A stretch of DNA of 64,000 bases from positions 194,026-258,025 of the forward strand of contig JAAOMT010000561.1 of NCBI GenBank assembly GCA_016748015.1, in the 5' to 3' direction. Both the position numbers and the translations under genes were made by a program. Positions 13,232 to 24,618 of the stretch are shown piece after piece (position 1 is the first letter of the stretch; every line of letters begins with the position of its first letter). Under the pieces are notes generated by a model, which was not told the origin of the DNA, did no database searches, and worked only from the letters and a program-made list of their open reading frames with translations. This DNA is from Geosiphon pyriformis. Its lineage: Eukaryota; Glomeromycota; Glomeromycetes; Archaeosporales; Geosiphonaceae.

Positions 13232-14511
13232 CAATCTGAGACAAAAAAAATTGGACAAAAAAATGTATCTTACAAGATTTGATCTAGTTTAACCAATTTT
13301 GGTTAGATTGTGGCGAGATTAGTTGGAAATAAATGTGAAAATAAGTGGTTATTAGTTTATATATTTTTTTTGTGCATTTTATTAATTTTTTTTTAATTCT
13401 CATGTAAAAATAGCAACATCCAAGCAAGAAATACAACAACAAACAGTATTGTATTTTTGGAACCAAAGAATATAAATTGCAGTGGAAATACAAAAGTGAA
13501 CAAATATACCACATTTTACTATTTACAATATTTTTAAAAAACTTGAAAAAACTGGGGTGGTAAAGCATACAGGTAAAAATGGTTGGCCAAAAAAGATTAA
13601 AGAAGTTGCTTCACAAGTATTACAATTATACATCAAATGAGATTCCTCAATTTTAATGAGAACTTTAACAACAAAGTTGTCAAAAATAAATATAGAGGTA
13701 TCCTATAGAACAATTGAGAGACATTTAGCATTTCTTGGTTACAAAAAAAATCTTCTTTAGACCATCTTAATACTTACTAATAAACATAAAAAGAAGTGTT
13801 TGGAATGGGCTTATCAACACTTGAATGACAATTGGAACCAAACTGTTTTTACAAATGAAACAGCCTTTTGTTTATTTTAAAACACACTAGAACATTGGTA
13901 TAGAGGTTTACAGCCCACCTATAACATTCTAAAAGATTAAATAAAAGTCTTTGCTTAGAGTAATTTCTATAAAGAAGAAAAGACAAGTTTATTTTGTTTT
14001 ACTAGAATAATAAATAGTCATTTTTACATAGAAATTTTTTGTACTTACCTGTTTGAAATTAGAGGAATACTTAAGCATAGATGGTGGTTTCAGCAAGACA
14101 ACAATTTGAAACACAAAAACAAAGTTTTTCAAGCCTTTATAGCTGCCAATATTAATAATATTCTTGACTGACCTGCCAACTTACTCAACTTAAACCTTAT
14201 TGAAAACTTGTAGGCTATTGTCAAGAATAAGGTAGAAAAGCAAATGCCTGAAAATTGTAACTAGTTAATGCAGTTTATGAAAGAAAAGTGGTGAATAATT
14301 TCTGGATCTACTCTTATCGGGTTAGTAGGAACAATAAAATGACATTGTAAGATGGTAATTGTAAAGAATATCATATTAATATTCTATTAATTTTTTTTAA
14401 TAAAATAATGTGCTTTTTATCTTTCTAATGATATATTTTTTGTAAAATTTGGTCTATTAATTAAAGCATAATAATTAGTTTTTTGTGTCCAATTTTTTTT
14501 GTCTCATATTA
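13232..14511 (+). mobile_element. Tc1-like DNA transposon copy 1, decayed
   Basis: This 1,280-bp element has terminal inverted repeats CAATCTGAGACAAAAAAAAT and its right-hand counterpart, and TA duplications at 13,230-13,231 and 14,512-14,513. It aligns end to end with the copy at 34,298-35,512 in the opposite orientation. Against that copy nearly all differences are G to A or C to T on this side, including within the TIRs. Confidence 0.93.
13410..14379 (+). pseudogene. Tc1-like transposase relic (copy 1)
   Basis: This is a degenerate DD34E-type transposase. The start codon has become ATA (ATG in copy 2). Asp regions TNETAF and QQDN and the third acidic residue in LIENL are in order; the first Asp has become Asn. 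Many stops lie at former Gln, Arg and Trp codons. It retains two stretches that copy 2 has lost: ten bases at about 13,533-13,545, and the LIENL block at about 14,190-14,260. It therefore represents the undeleted ancestor structure. Confidence 0.88.
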
Positions 14512-15314
14512 TAAGTAAGAAATTATAAACAATGTAATTCCAAATAGTGATAAAGAATATGAAAAGGCATACTTGAGATTATAATAACAAGTATTTAGAA
14601 CATAAGAAAGAAAAAGAAAAAGTAAGATATAGAAAAAATGACTAACTGCTTACTATAAAAACTATAGCAAAGAGTTGGCTCAGTATTGAACTGATACTTT
14701 TTTGAGCTAACAGAAAGACTGTATATATAGCTAAATTACATCAGATTACACACTATATTAAGACTATTTAAAATACATTAATTATTTATATATTTTAATT
14801 TAATTAATTTATAATAAACTTATTCGGTCTATTATTTTTTAAGAGTTAGTGATTTTAGATGATCAGATTTAAATGGTTGAATCTTGAACATTAATTGTAA
14901 ATCAATAATACCAATTATAATTATAATCAACATAATTAGAAGAGATCAATTGATTACATTTCTTGGTAACTATTTTTAACTATTAATCACAGATCTGAAA
15001 TATTAAATTGTTTTAATAAGAATGTATGAGAATCTTGGAGCATAACAAAATCTGTTGTTATCAGATTACATGTATTAATTGTTTATTTCTATTGGTTTTT
15101 TTTTGGTTTGCCAAGATTTTTTTATATTTAACTTAGTTAAACTGTTAAATTGTATTATATCTCTTTGTTATAATTAGACTAATTGTTGATCATTTATTTT
15201 CAGATTGTTGGCTGATTTTGTTGATTAAATGCAATAATATAAGTTTTTTTTACCTAATTTTAATGTTAATTTCCATTGTATGTGTTGTAATTTTTGTATT
15301 AAAAAGCATAAAAA

Positions 15315-16800
15315 TCTTTCGGTAACAGTGGATCTGATATTTTAATAGCAAAAAAGAGTAAATCTTATAAATACTTGGGTATTTTTTTGTTCACAAATGG
15401 TTTTTTTAAATCAAGTTTTGTTAAGACTTATTTGAATATTAGATTTTTTATAAATTTGGTTTTAAGAAAAGCTGTGTTAAATAAACAATTTTTGTATTTG
15501 GTATTTGTAATTCTCTAGCTTATTATTAATTACAAATTACAATTTAGTTATGTATTAATAAATATATATAAAAAATAAAACAAATTGCTAAAAAAAAGTT
15601 AAAGCTTAATGCCAATTTGCCCAAAAACTTTTTTAATAAAGCTATTTCTTATCTTAAATTATATGGTCTCAAGTTTTTTAGGCAAATACAAACTAAAAAT
15701 TTGGCAGCTAATTTGATCACTTTTGCTAATTTGAAAAAAATTCTTGGCAGATTATTTAAATATAAAGCTATGAATTTACAGACTGTTAATTAAATGTCTC
15801 AGTATTTTTTCAATTTTTTGGTTATATTATTAATTAATTTAATAAATTGTTTTTTAACAAATAAGACTAGTATTTTAGTATTATATGGTTTGTTTTTAGG
15901 AAACAAGCTATTAAATGTTTTTTGAGTTAGTAGTAGTGTTGCTATTGTTAATATTCTAGGTTTAGATTATTATATTGGCATGATAAAATTTTTGAAAATG
16001 TTCAGTATTGCTTTTACTGACCAACTTTTGAACCATTATGAAGTTTGCTTCACATAAAACACATTTTGTAAGTAAAAAAAACTTGATTTTAGAGGTTTTG
16101 TTTTTGGTTGGTTCAGTTTGCTTGTCATATTTATTGAAAATAATAGTCTGGTCAGCTGTAGTATTTTGGCTTTCTATTTTATATTTGTTGGCCAATTATA
16201 TAACTTTAAGTTTACAAAAAAACACTTGTTAAGAAATAGAACAGAAGAAATAGTTGTTTATACAAATGGTTCAGTCAAAAATCTTGGTTCTGTTAATACT
16301 TGTAATAATATGACTGTGTATTTTTTAAACATTAATATGAGTGTTAGAATTAAGATAAGCAGTTTGTTCTCCTTGATTATAATAAAACTACAGACTATTG
16401 TACTTATACTAAAATGTATTTCTATGTCTAACTTAGTTATGTTGTTTACAAATAGTTAAGTATCATTGGATGTTTGTGTTTTAAATAAAAAATACATAAG
16501 TTTCAATTTTTATGATAAATACTAGATCAAAAAAAAACATATTTATTAGACTATTATATCAAAAAATTTATTAGTTAGCTAAAATAAGATTAAGAGTCAC
16601 TCTGAAATTATTGGTAATAAACATGCAAATTTTTTTGCTAATGTATCTACTATGTTTAGTTTTACTATGCCTATTAAGATATCATACTGTTTTTTTGCTA
16701 TTAAAAAAAAACTGGTTTTTAGGAATATTCATTACTTTGTTAGGTGGCTTTTTGAAGCCATTGGTTTTGTCAGTATTATTTATAGAAATTAGAAATTATA
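15315..16800 (+). pseudogene. LINE copy 1 ORF2 relic: RT end and RNase H
   Basis: It resumes with SGSDILIAKKSKSYKYLGIF, matching SGSRISVAKKGKPHRYLEIF of copy 2 at about 46,855. The RNase H segment at about 16,250-16,440 reads VVYTNGSVKNLGSV against VEVYTDSSVKGFGFV, so the first catalytic Asp has become Asn. The NKHANFFANV region near 16,615 marks the RNase H end. Homology stops at about 16,800. Confidence 0.8.
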
Positions 16801-17544
16801 ATAATAAGTAAAATAGCCAATTAAAAATAAGTATAATAAAATAAAAAATTGCAAAATTCTAAAATTTTCTTGAAAAATTGTAAAATTCCTCAAAAATCTT
16901 ACATAACACAAATTATGTATATATAATAAGAGTATTAAAAGCAGAAAAAATATTCAAAATTCAACAAGAGTTTAGAACCCTAATATACTTTCTTCAAAAG
17001 ATAACTTAAAATACAAACATATCAATTTCAAATAAATATCTAATTATTATTCAATTTATGTTATTATTCTTTGATTAAGAATATTAATTATTTATTCACT
17101 ATCAATACTTCATATTAATAGAATTTAATATTTAATCATATTGAATTAAAAGCTCTTAATTATAGTTATTAACAAGATACTAATTTCTCATTTTCTTTTT
17201 TTAATTTTTTTAATTTTTTTTATTTTGTTTTATTTTTTTTTATTTTTTTTTTTTGTTGTTTATTAATTAATTAAAAAAATTGAATACTGAGTATTTGACA
17301 TTAAGGATAGCTTGGTAAAAGACCCAAAAATAAGAGTAAAAATTTAAGAATAGCTTATTAAAAGAGCATAACTGTCAAAATTAATTGGCTATTATGCTGA
17401 AAAAAAAATTCATCAAAGAAATTATTAATTAAATATCTGTTTTTTATACAAAAGACTTAACCAAAATTTTCAGACTCCAAAATCTTCAAAAATTACCAAT
17501 ATTATCAGCTATTAAGAACTAAGTTACAGACTTGTTATTTGTCT
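16801..17544. mobile_element. LTR-like insertion in LINE copy 1
   Basis: About 740 bases interrupt the LINE ORF2 C-terminal region. The insert has a TATA-like run (about 16,915-16,930), a long pyrimidine-rich tract at about 17,190-17,260, and two imperfect tandem units of about 40 bases around 17,305-17,385 (ggatagcttggtaaaag and gaatagcttattaaaag). The layout resembles that of the insert at 48,272-49,262. It could be a solo LTR or short non-autonomous LTR element; ends are not fixed. Confidence 0.4.
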
Positions 17545-18262
17545 TAATACTATAAATAATCACTTGTAATATTAGCTGGAAATTCAAATACATTGATAGT
17601 ACTGTAAATATAATGCTTTGCAATTTTTTTAATATGTGTAATATTTTTGGTATATAGTATCTTGATAATTGTATTAGATTTAGTTTTATTAGCTTTGCTT
17701 TTATAATACCTCAATCCTATTTTATAAAAGTCTTATATTATTATTTACCTGTAGTCAAAAGGAAAAAACTGTATAATTCAAATTATTCTAATATATTATA
17801 CATCTAGTATGAGTTAATTGAAAACTCTGATTATATATTTTCATGCATCTATAATAATTATGTTAAAAGAAATCTGATCTTAAACATTATTCAAAAGTGG
17901 ATTAATTTACTAAGTACTTGTATTATTGATTATAAAATAATCTAATTTTTGTATAAAACAGAATTTTTTAGTTGCTTATATATGTTATTGGTTAAAGACT
18001 TTATATTGGAAAAATAGGTGGCTAAGATGATGTGCTTATTGAGTATTAGATCTAATAATAGTACAATTGTCATTGATTTGGTTAGAAGTTTTGTTAAAAA
18101 ACATAAAACTGCTATTTGGTTGCTAAGCACATATTTAAAAGCATATTATAAAAAGCATGGTTTTCTATTTTATAATAGATCAGCTATTTTATCTATTTTG
18201 GGATTGTTATTATTATGGACTTTTAAGATGATTTATAATTTTGGTATTAGAATAAGTATATA
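17545..18262 (+). pseudogene. LINE copy 1 ORF2 C-terminal relic
   Basis: It aligns with copy 2 at 49,277-49,970, including the Tyr-Asn-Ser-Lys-Tyr region before the cysteine knuckle. At 18,251-18,262 it is cut by the pogo-like element; the next LINE bases are at 22,520 onward (tgtttgtttc, matching tgtgttttgg of copy 2). Confidence 0.75.
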
Positions 18263-18403
18263 CAGTAAACTTTCTTTATAATCACACCTTTTGGTCAGCA
18301 TATTTGTAATAACTATAGAGAAATAAGACTATAAAAAATAATTAATATCTTATCACATGATCTATATATTACATGCATAATATAATAATTAATTATATAT
18401 ATT

Positions 18404-19952
18404 TTATTTATAAAAACTATCTATTTGCAACTGTTTTTTTTCTTCTTGAACTTTGAGAACAGTATTATGAATTAATGTTCTCAAAGTTTTAAAAAAATTT
18501 GAATCAACTTTTTCACTATACTGCTCTTTACAATAGCACAATGTATCTTCAAGTGCAATTTTACCTTGATGTGTAGATAGCAAAGGCAAAGGTTCATCTT
18601 CATTTTCACTTTCTAAATCTTCATTTGCATTAGAATTTCTACTATATTTGTTGTTAATAAGATCCACAATTTCATCCTCTGAGGCATAAGTAAATAATAA
18701 TTCAAACTTCTCAATATTAATGAAGTCTATTACCAATAGCTTGTCAATATCAACATGCTCAATAAGAACTTGTACTTCTTGTAGAAGTTCTTGTTCAATA
18801 TCTAATAGATGGGCTAGCATTTGACTATTATTCAGAATTCCCATATGACACCAACAGTTTTGAATTGTAGTTGTTGTTATTGCTGATTATGCATTAATTA
18901 GAAAGTCAACCACATCCTTTAATATTACTGTTGATATTGAAATTTTGCCATCATACTGATTAATAAGATGAAAAAAAAACAACTTTTGGTATTGTGCCTT
19001 AAAAATGCAATAATTCCTGCATTTAATGGTTGCAAATGGGATGTTGTATTGAATGGTAGATATCTAATTATAATATTAGATAATACAGAAGATTCTCTAT
19101 CATGGGGACCAGCATTATTAAGCAATAGCAAAATTTTTTTTTTCTTGTGATGTATTTCTTCATTTAATAAATTAAGTCATTCACTAAAAATATCAGTTCA
19201 CATCCATGCTTTTGTATTATAACAATAAGTGATTGGAAGTGTATTTATATTAATATTGTAAAAACATTGTGGCTTTGCAGCTTTGCTGATAATTAAAGAC
19301 TGCAACTTGATGCTGTCTATTGTATTACAAGCAAGAAGTATGGTAATTTGACTCTTATTATGCTTGGTGCCAGAGGTAGATTTTGTTGCCAAAATTGCAT
19401 TTGGTGGTATTCTAAAAAATAATGCTGTCTCATCAGCATTGTAAACATCATTTAGATTATATTCGCTGATAATCTTATGCAGTTTTTCTTGTTCCTCTGG
19501 TAAAATTTTCAAGGGGGCACTGTTTGCTTTATCATGCATCTTAATATAATGCAAATTATGACATTTCTTGAACTTTTCTAACCAACTATCTGATGCTTTA
19601 AAGTTATTTTCTTCCAAAAACTTTTCAGCAAACTTGAGGGCTTTCATTTGTAAAATTTTTCCAGTAAGAATGCAATTGCTTTAAGCATCTATTCTTCCAG
19701 TGCATCATTTATTTTTAGAAACATCTCTTTCCTGTTCTTTGTCAATTAACTAGAGTTGCCAGATACATTTTTTTCAATCCATTGGTCTGATTTTGCAAGT
19801 ATCTTTGTTACAGTAGAGTGGTCAACTTTTAGATTAAATATTTTGATAAATTTATTTGCTGAGTAGTTAGGATGCTCTAGTTTGTACTGACAGAAAGTTT
19901 TTTTAGTCTCTAAGGAGATTGCTGCTTGCTTTTGGTTCGTGTTTTTTAGCAT
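18404..19952 (-). pseudogene. Pogo/Tigger transposase relic (CENP-B HTH plus DDE)
   Basis: Read on the minus strand, an N-terminal psq/CENP-B-like helix-turn-helix (19,952-19,746) is followed by a CENP-B-type HTH (SWLEKFKKCHN, near 19,580). The DDE_1 core has NADETALFF and KAAKPQCF. The C-terminal tail has the EDEPLPL motif and ends QIDSFYK (18,404), as in Tigger-like proteins. Two catalytic positions have changed: LLLDNAG-type reads LLLNNAG (about 19,125) and LQPLDAG-type reads LQPLNAG (about 19,020), each Asp to Asn. Frames also shift between blocks, so it is inactive. Confidence 0.88.
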
Positions 19953-20449
19953 GTTAATAAGAACACACTTTTTATTGCATTTTGTTTTTATAATGTGTTG
20001 ATGTATCTGTTATGTCTCAAATGTCATTTTGCCTTATATCTAATCAGACATATGAGGTGCTTCATGTCATATTAGATGCCTTAGATTATAAAAAGTGGCC
20101 AAATTATAAAAATGAAAGTTTTAATCTAACTGTAGGATTCTAAGTACAAATAACAGATTTTTAGTAAAAAGAAACCTAATTTCAATAATACATCTGTGAC
20201 ACTTTTTGTCTCTTACCCTTAACTGATAATCAATAATGAAGACTGTCAATTTGATCCTTTGTATACTTGTATAATTGCGTAGAAGATAGCACAATGTCAT
20301 GTTGTCAAGCCCTCTAAACACAGCAACACTTATATCAATTGGAATATTAATATAAAATACTTTGCACAATGTCAGGGATATCAGAGTAAAAGTCAACTGC
20401 AGTTTTTTAAAAAATGTCCTGATTATCATAAGTTATGGGATTTGATATA

Positions 20450-21262
20450 TAATATATATAGACATGCAATAGCTTCTAAATTAATGTGGCCATATGTTGT
20501 TTCTAAGGAAAATCTATCTGTTAAAGGTTATTTAAAATGAGCTCAAAATGAAACAGATTTCATGTTCAGATTAAAGTATGAACAAGTCTTTTTTTATTTA
20601 CAAGCAATTATTAACTTTTGCACTGGAGTTTGTTTCAATAGGTTTTTATTAAGATTTGTGGCTAGATGAATGTTTGCACCAATTTGGTCTGCTCAGTACC
20701 ATCCTATTTACCAATTAATTGAAATTGTTGATGAAGAACAATAATTATGATTAAAGCCTAAAGTTTGCAAGCTGATTCAAGAAAGAATTGTAATTTTTTG
20801 ATCTAAACTTTCAAATTAACATCAAGGCCATGATGCAATACTTGAAAAAATTAACAAAATGCTCAAATCATTAATTCCTTTTACACCTTCACAATGGCAT
20901 TGAGAAATTGCAGTACATAACTATATCAAATTTAAGAGATTGCATACTAACCTCTTTAATGTCATCGAATATTCTAAAAGTGAAATATACAGGTCTTGTA
21001 CAGATTCTAATTTTATTGCTGAATCAAATCAATTTCGAGTTCAGATAAGAAAAACACAATTTGTAAATCCAAATGTCTCTAATTGTGTTTTTTGTAATAT
21101 TGGCCATGAATAGATATTAAGCAAAAAAATGAAAAAATTCAGTGAAATTGCATGAATGAAAAGAATAGATTTTCTTAAAGCAAGACAAATTAAGAAAACA
21201 TTGTTAAGTACTTGAAAACCAATTCCAGTAACAAGTGAAGAAGCAGATCATTAAAAAATGTA
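20450..21262 (+). pseudogene. Decayed second ORF inside the pogo element, unknown
   Basis: Plus-strand sequence keeps a protein-like frame from about 20,455 (HAIASKLMWPYVVSKENLS) to about 21,255 (PIPVTSEEADH). It is broken only by stops, mainly TGA where Trp or Arg would fit. It is Lys/Arg/Phe-rich with no catalytic motif I recognise. It may be a passenger gene, a second transposon ORF, or host sequence captured by the element. Confidence 0.45.
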
Positions 21263-21696
21263 AATTTGTTAATAAAATCACAATTATTATTTATTATTAA
21301 CTCTCTAATACCTCTTTTAAATGATCATGTTTTCAAAGCTTATCAAGTTAATTGTGTAACAGCCTAATAAATATCCTTCAAGAAGTTAGAAATATATTGT
21401 ATTGTGTACAGGTTTGTTTACCTTGGGTTGGGTGCATTACCATTTATAATTGGCATTTTTAAAACATTATATGTTGAGTTTAGGTCCAAATCTCCATTCT
21501 GTGTAATTATGTTTGGATTATAAAAAGCATTCAACATGGATTTATTTGTTCCAAAAAAGTTAATTTTTAATACATCTTTAAAACTATTAGTCAAACTTTT
21601 ACTTGCTAATACTAAATATTGGTTGAATAATGAATATAATTACTAGTATGGAGCCTTTTTTTAATTACGGATGCCAAAGTTGGTGTGAAAATGTAT

Positions 21697-22001
21697 TTAT
21701 TGGGTATATATCAGAATTCTCATGCTCTGAGTTTTATTACTGGTCACATTTCTTTTCTTAAGAAAAGGTAAATTCGAATTCCATTTCCAGTTGATTTGCT
21801 CAAGCAATATCCTATTAACAAACTTGTTCCCAAAAGATCCCATTGGGCTATTATTCTCGCTTGTAGGTCTGTTAATTTTTTCTTCCAATATAAAGAAAAA
21901 GTAATCTCATTAGCCAAAATTTGATTCAGAGTAATTTTATCAATACCTGCAGCAACAGCCTCCAAAGCACTACCAGCCTCTAAAACACCACCAGTCTCCA
22001 A
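21697..22001 (-). CDS. Unrecognised minus-strand ORF inside the pogo element
   Basis: An open frame of about 100 codons has less AT-biased composition than its surroundings. It begins with an Ala/Gly/Leu-rich stretch (GGVLEAGSALEAVAAG) and continues ITLNQILANEITFSLYWKKKL. It could be the first exon of a captured gene or chance. No family was recognised and no partner exon located. Confidence 0.25.
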
Positions 22002-22738
22002 AGCACCAAGAGCAATAGTACTGTACTATATGTTAACTATTATTAAAACTCTTATAATACCCACAAACAACAAGCCAAATATAATAGTTTTGTTATTGTC
22101 TTCTGATAATAGTGGCAGTTTATAAAAAAAAAGAATAATTGAATGTTGTAATATTTCAGAAATTTTGTTTAATGTTCTACAATTGTTTCCAGAAACTTCT
22201 CTACTTTTTTTTACTATCATAAAAAGAATAATTTCTATTGACAAATTAGGAAATCTCCTTGACTGTACATGTCCAATTAAATATAAGATAACATCTGATG
22301 TTCATATTTAATATCATATAATTATAGTGTGATTATAAAGAGTAGAAATTACTTATATTCTGCTATCATATTTGTGGAGATAGAGACTATAAGGAGATAT
22401 ATATAGTAAAAGTAACTATAAAGAGATAATATTATATATAAATAGTTTTGGTTTTTAAAAAAATGTGATTATAAGAAAATAGTAACTATAACCAGAGGGA
22501 CTATAGAGAAAGTTCACTATATGTTTGTTTCAAATTATACCCTTTTTTAACTAGTTTGTATTTTGGTTTTATGTAGAATTTTCTTGTAATAAGTAGTGTA
22601 AGCATATAGTATTGTTTTGATTGGCTTGAATTGTTGATTATATGTAAAAAAAACATAAATCATACTTAATCTAAAATCTTTTTTAATTATTTGTTTTTAG
22701 ATAGTGATTGAACTGTATTCATAAAACTTAATAAAAAA

Positions 22739-23574
22739 TAATAATAATAAAAAATAAAAATTAATTGATAAATTAACTTTAATTTTATTTTTTGGTAAAT
22801 ATTTTAAATTTTAATTATAAATTTAAAATATTGAATTATATTAATAAAAACAAGTTAAAATTTTAAAACATAATAAAATTAATTTTTAAAATTACATATA
22901 TTAATTATTAATTTTAATTGATATTTTTTAATTGTTAAAAAACTTTTATATTTAATTTAAATTGTTAATTAAAATGTGTATTTTTTTGTTGTTATTAATC
23001 TTTATTAATACTAATTGAAATTTTAAATTAAGTGTATAGTTTTAGATTATTTTTATTTATTTTTGTTAATAATTTTTATAACATGTGTTGTAATTTTTTG
23101 TATAAAAAATTGTAATTATGATATTATAATACCAGTTAATACAACAATTTAAAAAAATGATAACAAATTAGTTTAAACAGTTATTGTTATTACAACAAAA
23201 TAATACAATACATTATTGATTAAAAATACAATATATTGAAAAGCTTAAAAAATTAATATTTTAAAATTTTTTATATAAAATTACAATAATAATTGTAAAC
23301 TTATTATTTATTTTTTAAAAAAAAGTTATATAATAAAATCATAATAGTCAAAAAAAAAGATTTATAAGATTGAAATATTTAGATCTTTCACTTTGTTGAT
23401 TCAACGAATTCCAAACATAAATCTTTTTTAACTGTTATGATGATGTTGTATTTGGATGTTTTTGTGTTGACAGTCAAATTATCTCTGAAAGGAACTATAC
23501 ACTTGATTGGTTAATTAATATATAAAATAAAACAAAATAAAATAAAATAAAATAAAATAAAATAAAATAAAGTT
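22739..23574. other. AT-rich spacer with AAAAT microsatellite
   Basis: Right of the LINE 3' end the sequence is AT-rich with no coding sense. It ends in a pentanucleotide run of about nine AAAAT units at 23,525-23,572. This marks the boundary between the repeat block and the gene island. Confidence 0.6.
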
Positions 23575-23710
23575 AAGCTGATTTTTTTAATCGTGCACAA
23601 TCCCATATCTTGATGGTTATCGTCAGAGGCCAATGAAAAAAAAAAACTGATTAGAGAAAACAAATTCAATTGATATTAAACCAGATACAGCTTTTACTTA
23701 CACATTCTAG

Positions 23711-23935
23711 TCTCCAATTAACAATCATCCTTATGGTGGTGGTTATGTACTCCAAAGTTACGCTGCCACTAGGTTTAAAATCCGAGAATTGAAAGCTCTT
23801 CATGGCCACAGTTTGCGAAAGTTGCATACTGCGAACGTTCTTCTTTGTTTCCGAAAGCTGGCTGATTTAGAAAATCGGAGCGAAGTGTTGAATAGAATAC
23901 AGGAACTGTTAATCGAAAGCGCATCATGGCCATAG
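23711..23935 (+). CDS. Unrecognised small ORF or exon
   Basis: It is open from just after a TAG to a TAG at 23,933-23,935 (74 codons). Composition is gene-like (RFKIRELKALHGHSLRKL, ENRSEVLNRIQELL), clearly more GC-balanced than the flanks. It lacks an ATG, and a possible acceptor (attctag) lies immediately before it, so it may be a last exon. Its end overlaps the start of the next candidate in another frame. No family was recognised. Confidence 0.3.
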   Translation, partial: SPINNHPYGGGYVLQSYAATRFKIRELKALHGHSLRKLHTANVLLCFRKLADLENRSEVLNRIQELLIESASWP

Positions 23936-24497
23936 TTACAAACAACTTTGAACTTTCTTTTATCGTTCTTGATGATAATGACACATACAGTCAAAATGAT
24001 TTTTTCTTTAGTGAATCAAGTAATGAGCGTGTGGACACAGTCGGGAATCTAGCAGATTCCGTTTATAGTCCAATACAAAAATCTTAAACAACCAATTGGT
24101 AAATGTTTAAATCTAAACAAATTGTTTAAATTATTAATCTCAATTAATCATTAATTATTAATCAATTACAGATCCATCGGTTGTTCAAAATTTGGAAGTT
24201 ATACTATCTAGACACCATAAAGACACTACTATTGGTATCATAGTATTTCCTTCCAAAGATAATGTAATTATCAATGCAAACAGAAGAGGCAAAACGTCTA
24301 AATACAACATCATTGTAACAATTAAAAATGATTTGTGTTTGGATCTTTTTGAATTTGTCTTGGATCAAAAAAGTGATACCCTAACTTTACTCTACAGTTT
24401 TTGTAGTAACTTTTTTTTCGACTATAATACTTTTATAATTATAATTATAATTATTATTATTATTATTATATGTCATTCATCTTCTAAAAACAAATAA
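23926..24497 (+). CDS. Hypothetical two-exon gene
   Basis: ATG at 23,926 opens a frame (MAIVTNNFELSFIVLDDND) to about 24,067. A phase-consistent GT-AG join to 24,172 continues with PSVVQNLEVILSRHHKDTT and runs to a stop at 24,497. The last codons read through an ATT repeat into poly-Ile, so the true end may differ. The donor (GTCCAA) is weak. The product would be about 155 residues with no recognised domain. Confidence 0.35.
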
Positions 24498-24618
24498 ATG
24501 TTGAATAAATTAGTTTATTGTACAAACGGGCCACATAATTTCCTCAAAATCGTTAAGAAATTCTAATAAAAACGAATGTTTCACAATTTGTACGCCACGC
24601 ACTATATCCCATTAACCT

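Larger units (their letters stand above)
12681..15314. mobile_element. Unclassified decayed insertion in LINE copy 1 (holds a Tc1 copy)
   Basis: The LINE alignment breaks at about 12,680 and resumes at about 15,315, so roughly 2.6 kb was inserted here, 1.28 kb of it a nested Tc1-like element. The remaining flanks contain a short Lys-rich open stretch (12,723-12,914) that could be a worn transposase start. There is also an imperfect hairpin at about 14,676-14,713 (gttggctca against tgagctaac). Element class and exact ends are unresolved. Confidence 0.5.
18263..22519 (-). mobile_element. Pogo/Tigger-like DNA transposon
   Basis: The left end begins CAGTAAACTTTCTTTATAAT. The right end, read in reverse, is TAGTGAACTTTCTCTATAGT. 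TA duplications lie at 18,261-18,262 and 22,520-22,521, and LINE sequence continues on both sides. Further TATA-(A/G)-TC-type motifs recur inside both ends. The element is 4.26 kb and carries a minus-strand CENP-B-type transposase relic plus about 2.4 kb of other sequence. It must be younger than the LINE it splits. Confidence 0.85.
8217..22738 (+). mobile_element. LINE copy 1, AT-converted, with nested insertions
   Basis: It is collinear with the better preserved LINE at 42,413-50,183. Shared parts are the 5' leader, ORF1 with zinc knuckle, the endonuclease, RT, RNase H, a C-terminal cysteine region, and a 3' end ...attcataaaactt followed by an A-rich AATAA-type tail near 22,725-22,755. LINE sequence occupies about 8,217-12,680, 15,315-16,800, 17,545-18,262 and 22,520-22,738; the gaps are later insertions. 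Stops are everywhere and G/C is nearly erased. Confidence 0.88.
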
